Shown here: positions 41,730-49,999 of the stretch, piece by piece
How the letters are laid out: each line of letters opens with the position of its first letter
How positions within the stretch are numbered: position 1 is the first letter of the stretch
Assembly: GCA_023544645.1 (NCBI GenBank)
Contig: JAMJFO010000004.1
Span: forward strand, 49,332 to 113,331
Direction of reading: 5' to 3'
DNA length: 64,000 nt
From: Desulfobulbaceae bacterium
GTDB lineage: Bacteria > Desulfobacterota > Desulfobulbia > Desulfobulbales > Desulfobulbaceae
Position numbers and translations under genes: made by a program
The notes under the pieces: generated by a model
Seen by the model: the letters and a program-made list of their open reading frames with translations, nothing else
The model's database searches: none
What the model was told of the DNA's origin: nothing

Positions 41730-41769
41730 ACAGCATAACCCGGCCGGTTAATCGGGCGGGTTATGCTGT
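41730..41769. repeat. 13-bp perfect inverted repeat between gdhA and the KaiC/PEP gene
   Basis: ACAGCATAACCCG (41730-41742) pairs perfectly with CGGGTTATGCTGT (41757-41769). There is no T run on either side, so it is either a terminator of gdhA without a U tract, an operator for the downstream gene, or an mRNA stability hairpin. Confidence 0.6.
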
Positions 41770-41939
41770 GTATTCGCCTGGCATGAGGGAAGCCATACCC
41801 TTTCACAGGACTGGGTATTTCGGCGCGGTGCAGGGCCGCAGATCCGCAGACCTGCATTGCGCTTCTGCCGTACCCTGCAACAGCTTACTGCCAGACGGCG
41901 CTGACTTGCCCGGCAGGTATACCCTGGTACCAGTTACGA

Positions 41940-43307
<1,368 letters not shown>

Positions 43308-43464
43308 TTATGAACCTGATGGACCGTGATTTCGTGCCAGCCGCATCCGGACGGCGACAACACGGTAACAGTTTGCCGATCAGGATCAATTTTCCTGTCC
43401 ACCGACGAACCGGCCGGCCGAATTGGCCACCCTGCAGACGGGTCTGGCCACATACGTCATCATT

Positions 43465-43517
43465 GGCAACTCATTGCCGAAACAATGATTCATAGTACGG
43501 GCTCGATATTTTTTCAA
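43465..43517 (-). promoter_or_regulatory. Predicted gdhA promoter with operator-like palindrome
   Basis: On the minus strand TTGAAA (43517-43512), 17 nt, and TATGAA (43494-43489) form a sigma-70-like promoter; transcription should start near 43482. The palindrome GGCAA-N4-TTGCC (43465-43478) lies just downstream of that point, a position where a bound repressor would block initiation. Similar half-sites occur at 43582-43613 and 43733-43746. Confidence 0.5.
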
Positions 43518-43581
43518 CTGTTATAATGTTGAATTTACGGGCAACGACAGGCGGAACACCATTCGGCAGGAGCAAAAAAAC

Positions 43582-43613
43582 AAACTCTTTCGGCAGTTTT
43601 GCCGAAAGAGTTT
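43582..43613. promoter_or_regulatory. 14-bp perfect palindrome in the gdhA-nrpR region
   Basis: AAACTCTTTCGGCA (43582-43595) pairs perfectly with TGCCGAAAGAGTTT (43600-43613) around GTTT. The inner TTCGGCA/TGCCGAA core is shared with the two other palindromes in this region. It may be an operator; a terminator role is less likely, since no gene ends there. Confidence 0.5.
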
Positions 43614-43732
43614 GCAATCAAACAAATCACCCGCCGGCGAAACCACAAAAAATCTGCCCGCGAACATCACTGGACACCTGCCGTCCAGACGAAAAAAAAT
43701 AGCCAATTGTGCGCTTTCACCTTTGTTTTCTT

Positions 43733-43786
43733 CGGCAATTTTGCCGTTTTTTCGGAATTGCAAAAACAGGCTGTTCCCTTTATATT
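43733..43786 (+). promoter_or_regulatory. Predicted nrpR promoter with upstream palindrome
   Basis: The palindrome CGGCAATTTTGCCG (43733-43746) is followed by TTGCAA (43758-43763), 17 nt, and TATATT (43781-43786). The -10 box ends only 6 nt before the ATG at 43793, so the mRNA may be leaderless; no Shine-Dalgarno is visible. Confidence 0.5.
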
Positions 43787-43792
43787 TTTATC

Positions 43793-44800
43793 ATGAGCGA
43801 TAAAACTGAAAAAAAGGAACTGACGATATTGCGCCTCCTGCAAAAAGCCGAGACCCCTCTGTCCAGTTCCAAAATACTGGAACGGCTCCAGGCCGCTGGC
43901 CAGGATGCCAGTGAGCGAACCATCCGCCACTATTTCAAGATCCTTGATAAAAAAGGGCTGACCGAAAGCCTGGGCCGAAAAGGACGGATCATCACCCAGC
44001 TGGGGCAGAAAGAGCTGAGCAAGGCCAGGGTGTTTGACAAGGTGGGATTCCTGGAGAGCAAAATCGACCAGATGACCTACCGGATGACCTTTGATCTCGC
44101 CCGAAAAAAAGGCACGGTCATCGTCAACATCAGCCTTATAGCAGAGGACGACCTTGTCCGTGCCGCACCTCTGATCTGCCAGGTATATGAAGCCGGCTAC
44201 TCAATGGGCGCCATGATGGGCCTTTTCCCCCCCGGCGAAAGGGTGGGCGACATCATCATTCCTCCCGCCATGGCCGGGTTCGGCACGGTCTGCTCCATCA
44301 CCCTGAACGGTGTGCTGCTCTCCCACGGCATCCCGGTTCATTCAAGTTTCGGCGGCCTCCTGGAACTGCGCAACAAAAAACCGGTGCGGTTCGTGGAAAT
44401 CATCAAATATGACGGCACAAGCCTTGATCCCCTTGAGGCATTCATCAGGAGCGGCATGACCGATTATGCCGGCGCCATCAGAAACGGCAACGGACGAATC
44501 GGGGTCGGTTTCAGAGAAGTGCCGGCCGACAGCCGCGACCGGGTCATCGACCTTATCGAAAGGCTTAAAGAGGCAGGACTGGGCGGTTTTCTCCTGGTCG
44601 GCTGGCCCGGACAGCCGCTGCTTGAAATTCCCGTTCCCGAAGGGAGAACAGGAATCGTGGTCATCGGCGGCCTCAATCCCATCGCCATTCTTGAAGAAAC
44701 CGGGACTCGGATTCACTCCCGCGCCATGGCCGGAATGGTGGAATATGAGCGTTTGTTTCATTACCAGGAGATGGAGGAGCGCATTCGCGCCCTGGGCTGA
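43793..44800 (+). CDS. NrpR-type transcriptional regulator (winged helix plus NrpR/DUF128 domain)
   Basis: A 335-residue regulator. Residues 10-80 form a winged-helix domain (LTILRLLQKAETPLSSSKIL, ERTIRHYFKILDKKGLTES). The rest is a single NrpR (DUF128) domain with GYSMGAMMGLFPPGERVG, PVHSSFGGLLELRNKKPVRF and GIVVIGGLNPIAILEETGTR. In methanogens NrpR represses nitrogen genes and is released by 2-oxoglutarate; bacterial single-domain homologues are little studied. Divergence from gdhA with shared palindromes suggests that it controls gdhA and itself. ATG 43793 is chosen because the 28-residue in-frame extension looks like translated promoter. Confidence 0.85.
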   Translation: MSDKTEKKELTILRLLQKAETPLSSSKILERLQAAGQDASERTIRHYFKILDKKGLTESLGRKGRIITQLGQKELSKARVFDKVGFLESKIDQMTYRMTFDLARKKGTVIVNISLIAEDDLVRAAPLICQVYEAGYSMGAMMGLFPPGERVGDIIIPPAMAGFGTVCSITLNGVLLSHGIPVHSSFGGLLELRNKKPVRFVEIIKYDGTSLDPLEAFIRSGMTDYAGAIRNGNGRIGVGFREVPADSRDRVIDLIERLKEAGLGGFLLVGWPGQPLLEIPVPEGRTGIVVIGGLNPIAILEETGTRIHSRAMAGMVEYERLFHYQEMEERIRALG

Positions 44801-45092
44801 CCATGGCAGGGGATGATGGCGAAAGCAATCACCGCCCCCGCTCGACTCAGCTCCACCTTTCAGCTCTTTTTCCTGCTCCCCCCACACCATATATTGCCAC
44901 GGCATGATTGACGCTTATTCCATTCCGCGGACAACCTTCTGTCGATCCTGATCGGATCTCTGCTGTTCCAATTTGCGGAAATTATAATTTCGTTTTTTAT
45001 TGCACTCAAGGCGATGCCTGTATTAGAAATACAACGTGTAACGCTTCTAGTGGTTGCCCATGATTGTTTAACTTTCATCAAGGAGGAACAAA

Positions 45093-45950
45093 ATGACCAA
45101 AAAATTGCAACAGTCTGTGACACAAACTTCAGCGGCACAGGATGGGATGGAGCAGAATCTGTCCCGCCGAAGGTTTCTCAATACAGCCGGCTGCGCTGCA
45201 GTGGGCGGGTTAATGGTTGCGGCAGGCGGCACACTGCTCACCAACAAGGGAGCAAAAGCTGAAGACCCGCCCGCCGCCCCTCCCCTGCCCTGGAAATATA
45301 CAGAGCTTGATCCCCTGGAAGCAGGAAAAAGAGGATACAAGAGCTATCTTGAAAAAGGCGGCTGAGGCTCCGGCGCATGGCTGGGGGTCCTCAGCCTTAT
45401 GAAGGAAAAAATCGGTTATCCGTACACCACGCTCTCCGATGACATGTTCCACCACGCTGCAGGCGGTTATGCCGGACAGGGAACTCTTTGCGGATCCCTC
45501 GGGGCCTGTTCAGCCCTCATCAACCTGGTGGCCAAAGATGAAGACAAGAGCCACAACAAGTTAATCAACGACCTGATCAACTGGTACGCCTCTTTCAACC
45601 ATCCAACCGATGAATTTGATTCCGTGGTGAAATATCCCAATCAGGTCAGGGTTGTTCCCGGCTCGCCTCTCTGCCATGTCTCGGTATCCACCTGGACCAT
45701 GGCGGCAGATACAGAAATAGGCACCTATGAAAGAAAAGACCGTTGCGCCAAGGTTGCGGGCAAAGTGGCCATGCAGACGGTAACCATGCTGAATGCCTAC
45801 GCAGCCGGTAAATGGGCGCCGGTGGCTCCGCCTGTTTCCGAAAAAACGGCAGCCTGCATGGAATGCCATGGCCCTGAAGGAGACCACAACGCCCAGGGCC
45901 AGATGGCTTGCGGCCTTTGCCATACCCATGCCGTGGATCATGCCGAATAG
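45093..45950 (+). CDS. Tat-exported split-Soret-like diheme cytochrome, C_GCAxxG_C_C family, with selenocysteine
   Basis: Two open frames, 45093-45365 and from 45399, are the same frame interrupted only by TGA at 45363-45365; reading it as Sec gives one 285-residue protein. It starts with a Tat signal (NLSRRRFLNTAGC, cut near AKAED). Sec91 lies in KGG-U-GSGAWLGVLSL, where relatives have a cysteine. Then come GGYAGQGTLCGSLGACSALI, the C_GCAxxG_C_C signature, PLCHVSVSTW and ERKDRCAKVAGKVA, all like split-Soret cytochrome c. Two heme c sites end the chain: CMECH (255-259) and CGLCH (273-277). It should be a periplasmic redox protein. Strong ribosome site AAGGAGG. A SECIS-like hairpin follows the TGA. 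Confidence 0.9.
45363..45396 (+). other. Selenocysteine UGA with SECIS-like hairpin in the split-Soret-like gene
   Basis: After the UGA (45363-45365) and 13 nt, GGCUGGG (45379-45385) pairs with CUCAGCC-type bases (45390-45396), seven pairs including one G-U, closing the loop GGUC. The loop begins 21 nt after the UGA and starts with GG, the same geometry as in selD. Confidence 0.8.
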
Positions 45951-46168
45951 CCTGGAAAACGCTTTGGCGTAAGTATATTTCACCCGACTCCAGGGAACCG
46001 GCCGATGATTATTTCAGCAAAACAGAGGCCGGTCCCCTGCGTAAAAATATAGTCATCCCCGATGACAGGGAATCACTCCAGGGTTTCCTGAAAAACCCTG
46101 CCCCGAACCCTATTCCGCCCTCGCAGAATTAAAACGCGCTTGAGGTTTTCTCTGTTACAAACAGCTCA

Positions 46169-46549
46169 TCACCTTGCAAAATCAATGGGCGGCCCACCGA
46201 TTTCCTTTGCCAGCCATTGTTTGAGTTTATCGCTCAAGCGGTGCACTGATCCTCCCGCTTTGTACCCATCTTCGGCACATGCCTCTTGAAAAAGATCTGC
46301 GGGAACCGGTATCTTGGCAAGTTCCACAACTTCATCCATGCTTCTTTGCAGCAGGGTAACCTGGGGAGGGCTTTCCCAGTCAAAGATCACAAAATAGATT
46401 GAAATATCATTGCCGCTGACAAAATCATTGCCGCGAGTCCAGCCGGCCCCCCATTCAAGATACATATCCACAGCTTTTTCCGGGGTCATGGTCCAATCGA
46501 TCTCATTGATAATTTCTCGATGTTTTTTCAGTTCGTCCAACGTCATCAT
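46169..46549 (-). CDS. Small conserved protein of sulfate reducers, 126 aa
   Basis: A soluble, acidic 126-residue protein with no cysteine cluster or signal peptide. The stretch EIDWTMTPEKAVDMYLEWGA followed by GWTRGNDFV, and the later YFVIFDWESPPQVTLLQR, recall a small protein family of Desulfovibrio and relatives sometimes named after DVU0772; this is recollection and has not been checked. Its function is unknown. GAGGTG lies upstream of the ATG. It is convergent with the selenocytochrome gene. Confidence 0.78.
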   Translation of the reverse strand: MMTLDELKKHREIINEIDWTMTPEKAVDMYLEWGAGWTRGNDFVSGNDISIYFVIFDWESPPQVTLLQRSMDEVVELAKIPVPADLFQEACAEDGYKAGGSVHRLSDKLKQWLAKEIGGPPIDFAR

Positions 46550-46856
46550 GGCAGCACCTCACTGTGAGAATAGAGTAAAAATCCTCGTTATATTGCTTTT
46601 TATCATCTCAGCGGTCCGGAAACAGGAACCCACCCGCCATCGAAGGCTTGCGGTGCCGAATCAAGTTTTTCATGACATCGGCATCGCTTGCGATACGGTG
46701 ATCATCACCTTAAAAAATACCGGTGCGCATCAAGCACATGGAAGCAATCCATCAGTCCATCCTTGTGCCCGGATACTGACAGGCAGGCAGCTCCTTTTTA
46801 AAAAAACAGCGCAGGATGTGCATCCGCTCCATGGTCGATTTGCTTCGCATAGGCGG
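46550..46856. other. Non-coding region, possible remnant of a cupredoxin-like gene
   Basis: These 307 bp hold no supported gene. One plus-strand stretch (46653-46728) translates to GIACDTVIITLKNTGAH, which resembles the strand of a small cupredoxin (GDTVxITxKNTG), but with no usable start, signal peptide or copper ligands in frame. A short perfect palindrome, GGTGATCATCACC, lies inside it at about 46698-46710. The match may be chance. Confidence 0.3.
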
Positions 46857-47510
46857 TTATGGATTAAAAGAAAGGGCCTTTCTGGGGCAATTGACAATAC
46901 AATTTTCACAGCGCATGCATTCCTGACTCGGCACATAGCCCTGTGATTTGTATGCCCCCGGATTGGTCTGCACCGGGCACACCTTGCGGCAGAGACCACA
47001 TTGCCGGCAATCCTCCGATACTTTTAACAGGTTGGTATTCCGGGAATACAACCCCTGCATGGTGGCCATGGGACAGAAATTACACCATGAGCGCGGCTTG
47101 TAATACACGCCAAAGGATATGGCAATGGCGGTGGCCACGGTCCACATCATCACGAATACCGCGCCGACCCGCGACGGATCTCCCCCGGACATGATCAGCC
47201 TGGTAGCCATGAGGCTCATGAGCGCTGTAAAGAAAAGCCAGCGGAACCAGCTTTTCTTGAAAAGTTGCGGCATCTCCCTCTTAAAGCTGATCCTGGCAAG
47301 GATTCGCTCATGAAAGGCCCCCATGGCACAGATCCAGCCGCAATAATAGCGGCCGCGGAAAAGAGCCTGGACCAGCATAAGGATCATCATAGCCAGGGCG
47401 ATATAGCCAAGATACGGGTAATATATGCCCCCGATGATGACCAGGGGCACAAGGGGCGTCAGCAGAAGCTGCATTGTTTTACGGTATGGTTTTTCGTGCA
47501 TAACAGACAT
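46857..47510 (-). CDS. Membrane-bound polyferredoxin, NapH/CcoG-like
   Basis: A 217-residue membrane iron-sulfur protein. Four hydrophobic helices occupy residues 10-140. Between them lies YCGWICAMGAFHERI, and after them WCNFCPMATMQGLY, two cysteine motifs typical of NapH/NosR/CcoG-type proteins. Two [4Fe-4S] ferredoxin motifs end the chain: CRQCGLCRKVCP and CMRCENCIVNCP. Such proteins pass electrons between the quinone pool or cytoplasm and periplasmic redox enzymes, or help metal-centre assembly. It might serve the selenocytochrome or the molybdenum hydroxylase nearby, but neither link is shown by the sequence. The start could be ATG 47510 or 47501; neither has a good ribosome site. Confidence 0.85.
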   Translation of the reverse strand: MSVMHEKPYRKTMQLLLTPLVPLVIIGGIYYPYLGYIALAMMILMLVQALFRGRYYCGWICAMGAFHERILARISFKREMPQLFKKSWFRWLFFTALMSLMATRLIMSGGDPSRVGAVFVMMWTVATAIAISFGVYYKPRSWCNFCPMATMQGLYSRNTNLLKVSEDCRQCGLCRKVCPVQTNPGAYKSQGYVPSQECMRCENCIVNCPRKALSFNP

Positions 47511-47601
47511 GACAAGATTGAAAAAGGCATTAGCATTTAAGAATTAAATTAATTGCTTAAGCATAAATACCTTTTGTCTCCTCTGTCAAGGATAAACAAC
47601 A

Positions 47602-48189
47602 TTATGAAACAAGGGAAACAAGCCGCCGGTAATCGGCGGGATAATCCATGTCCATGACTACCCCGGGATCCTCCACCCCTATGCGCACGACTCTCTCTGG
47701 ATGTTCAGCGACAATCCGGTTCAATGGCTTGCGGTTACTCGCCTGCCGGCATAAAAAAGAAGGGAAAAGGGTGGGATGGCCGCCGCGGTTTCGATACGTT
47801 GGAATGACTATCTTGTCCGGCACAAGGTTATGAATGTTTTCCAGCAGAGCATAGGTTGCCGATAAAACTAGAGGATGATCGACCAGCCCCACCATTATCC
47901 CGGTGATGCCGGGCGGCAGGACGTCCAGACCCGCGCGGACCGAGTCGGCCATCTGGCTGTCCGGCTCCTGGTTGACTGCCGCGGTCACAGGCAGACCTTC
48001 AAGAATCGGCATGATGGAGTTCCGGTTATGCCCGACCACCACGATCACCTCGGTGATGCCGGCAGCCAGAATACGTCTGATACAGACAACGAGGGCCGGT
48101 TCATCCTGAATGGGAAGGAGCTGTTTCGCTCTTCCCATACGCCGGGATGCCCCAGCCGCGAGCAGAATCAAACCCGTTTTGCCGGCCAT
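47602..48189 (-). CDS. Molybdenum cofactor cytidylyltransferase, MocA-like
   Basis: A 195-residue nucleotidyltransferase. LILLAAGASRRMGRAKQLLP is the N-terminal nucleotide-binding loop and GLVDHPLVLSATYALL the acidic metal site. MocA attaches CMP to molybdopterin to make the MCD cofactor of xanthine-dehydrogenase-family enzymes, which matches the hydroxylase operon just upstream. AGGAGCGGCA precedes the ATG, which lies 89 nt inside the end of the XdhC gene, an unusually long overlap. Confidence 0.9.
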   Translation of the reverse strand: MAGKTGLILLAAGASRRMGRAKQLLPIQDEPALVVCIRRILAAGITEVIVVVGHNRNSIMPILEGLPVTAAVNQEPDSQMADSVRAGLDVLPPGITGIMVGLVDHPLVLSATYALLENIHNLVPDKIVIPTYRNRGGHPTLFPSFLCRQASNRKPLNRIVAEHPERVVRIGVEDPGVVMDMDYPADYRRLVSLVS

Positions 48190-48970
48190 TGCCGCTCCTA
48201 ATATTTATGAGTTCAGCAGTGATGCTGATTGCTATTTCTTGGGGAGAGACCGCGCCGATATTGAGCCCGACCGGGGTATACAGCCTGGTCAGCTGTTCTT
48301 CGCTGAAACCGTCTTCGTTGCGGAGTCGCTTGAGAAAACCGGCCCGCTTGGTGCGGCTGCCCACCAGTCCCACATAGGGCGCCGGGGTGGCGAGAGCCTC
48401 CCGGACTACCGTGTAATCATGGGCATGTCCCCTCGTCGCGCAGACGATGTAGGTTGATGGGGTCACGGTCAGCCCGGAGAACATGGTGGCAAAATCCTCG
48501 GTCAGCACCCGGGTTGCTCCCGGCAGATTGACCGGATCGGCGAATTCGGGGCGGTCATCGACAACGGTGACCGAAAATCCCACAGAGGACGCCACGTTAC
48601 AGAGAGCCTGCCCCACATGGCCGGCGCCGGCGATGATCATCCGGCAGCAAGGCAGAACAGGTTCGATATAGACGGTTGCTCTGCCGCCGCAGACATAGTC
48701 CGGCGCCGCTGACAGGTCTATATTCAGGGTAACGGGCTGTCCGTCATTCATGGCCAGCAGGGAACGGTCTATGGCGTCTTTTTCCATCCGGCCGCCGCCG
48801 ATGGTCCCGATGATATCCCCTCTGCCGTAAACCAGCATCTTGGCGCCGGTTTTGGCCGGCACCGAACCCCGGGCTTCAACCAGAAGAACCAGTGCGCACG
48901 GCTCGTGGCGCTCTCTTCGAGCCACCAGCTCATCATAAACCCGATCACTGTCAACGGATATCTTGTTCAT
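48101..48970 (-). CDS. XdhC/CoxI family molybdenum hydroxylase maturation factor
   Basis: A 289-residue protein of the XdhC family, which protects and sulfurates the molybdenum cofactor before insertion into the hydroxylase. The N-terminal domain has VLLVEARGSVPAKTGAKMLV and GTIGGGRMEKDAIDRSL; the C-terminal Rossmann domain has MIIAGAGHVGQALCNVASS and VGLVGSRTKRAGFLKRL. The last 30 residues (NGRQNGFDSARGWGIPAYGK) extend past the usual family end and are encoded in the overlap with mocA. It plays the part of PaoD in the E. coli periplasmic aldehyde oxidoreductase operon. It follows the FAD-subunit gene by 36 nt. Confidence 0.92.
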   Translation of the reverse strand: MNKISVDSDRVYDELVARRERHEPCALVLLVEARGSVPAKTGAKMLVYGRGDIIGTIGGGRMEKDAIDRSLLAMNDGQPVTLNIDLSAAPDYVCGGRATVYIEPVLPCCRMIIAGAGHVGQALCNVASSVGFSVTVVDDRPEFADPVNLPGATRVLTEDFATMFSGLTVTPSTYIVCATRGHAHDYTVVREALATPAPYVGLVGSRTKRAGFLKRLRNEDGFSEEQLTRLYTPVGLNIGAVSPQEIAISITAELINIRSGNGRQNGFDSARGWGIPAYGKSETAPSHSG

Positions 48971-49006
48971 TGCCTGCTACGGTCTCCGGCCGCTCTACCT
49001 TCTGCT

Positions 49007-49996
49007 CTACGCCTTCTCCTGCAGCCGGGCCTTGCGCAGCTCCTCTTCAAGCATGCCCCGGAACATGGGGACCTTGTAGCGGTTTTCCCGCAGAGGTTTT
49101 GCGCCTGCTGTTGCGGCCCGGCATACCTTGTCGATGGTATCGTCCGACAGGGTATTTCCCGCCAGTGCCTGTTCCGCTTCCCGACTGCGCCAGGGTACCG
49201 GCGCGGCCCCGGAAAAGACTATGGAGGCCCGGACCACCCGGTCGCCATCCATGACCAGGGCAAGCGCAGCCCCGGCAAGGGCAAAATCCCAGGACCGGCG
49301 GGCCCGTACTTTTCGATAGGAGGTATAGAGTCCCGCCGGCGGCGGGGGAATATCGACATGGGTTATTATTTCTCCCTGATCGAGGACGGTCTCTGCCCGG
49401 ACATCATCGCGGGGAGGCACGTGCAGGTCTGCAACAGCAATATTTCTGCCTCCTCCCGGACCAATCACCTGCACTTTGGCCCCGAGGGCGGACAGAACAG
49501 GAGCCGTATCCGAGGGATGAGTGATAACGCATATATTGTCATGGCCGAAGATGGCATGGAACTGGTTCTCCCCCTCAATCGCATAGCATTGATTCCCTCC
49601 TTTGCGCAGACAGTGAAACTCGCCCCGGTAGTACCAGCAGCGTGGTTTCTGGCAGAGATTCCCCCCCAGGGTTCCCTGGTTGCGCAGCTGAGGGCTGGCC
49701 ACTTCCGATGCGGCCATTGCCAGGCCCGGATATTTCTTCCTCACCAGAGGGTCCTCGGCCATACCGGTTATCGTAGTCAGTGCCCCGATTCGCAGGCCGC
49801 CTTCAACTGTCTCCCTGACACCGCGTAATTTCTCGAGCCCGCTGATGCTGACAATTTTCTCACTCTTGATGATCCGCTCACGGAGACATCCCAACAGATC
49901 GGTTCCGCCGGCATGGATAGCCGCATTACCGGCCTGTATTTGAGCGACTGCCTGGTCGAGCTTGTCAGGACGTATATATGAAAATTTCGGCAGCAT
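49007..49996 (-). CDS. Xanthine dehydrogenase-family FAD-binding subunit
   Basis: A 329-residue FAD subunit (CoxM/XdhB/PaoB type). The FAD motifs are AAIHAGGTDLLGCLRE near residue 28 and NQGTLGGNLCQKPRCWYYRG near residue 105; the second holds four cysteines (with CLRKGGNQCYA after it) that fit an extra [4Fe-4S] cluster, as in PaoB and 4-hydroxybenzoyl-CoA reductase. The CO_deh_flav C-terminal domain follows from about residue 215. It would pass electrons from the 2Fe-2S subunit to an acceptor. It begins 3 nt after the stop of the large subunit gene with ribosome site GAGGGG. Confidence 0.92.
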   Translation of the reverse strand: MLPKFSYIRPDKLDQAVAQIQAGNAAIHAGGTDLLGCLRERIIKSEKIVSISGLEKLRGVRETVEGGLRIGALTTITGMAEDPLVRKKYPGLAMAASEVASPQLRNQGTLGGNLCQKPRCWYYRGEFHCLRKGGNQCYAIEGENQFHAIFGHDNICVITHPSDTAPVLSALGAKVQVIGPGGGRNIAVADLHVPPRDDVRAETVLDQGEIITHVDIPPPPAGLYTSYRKVRARRSWDFALAGAALALVMDGDRVVRASIVFSGAAPVPWRSREAEQALAGNTLSDDTIDKVCRAATAGAKPLRENRYKVPMFRGMLEEELRKARLQEKA

Positions 49997-49999
49997 GAT

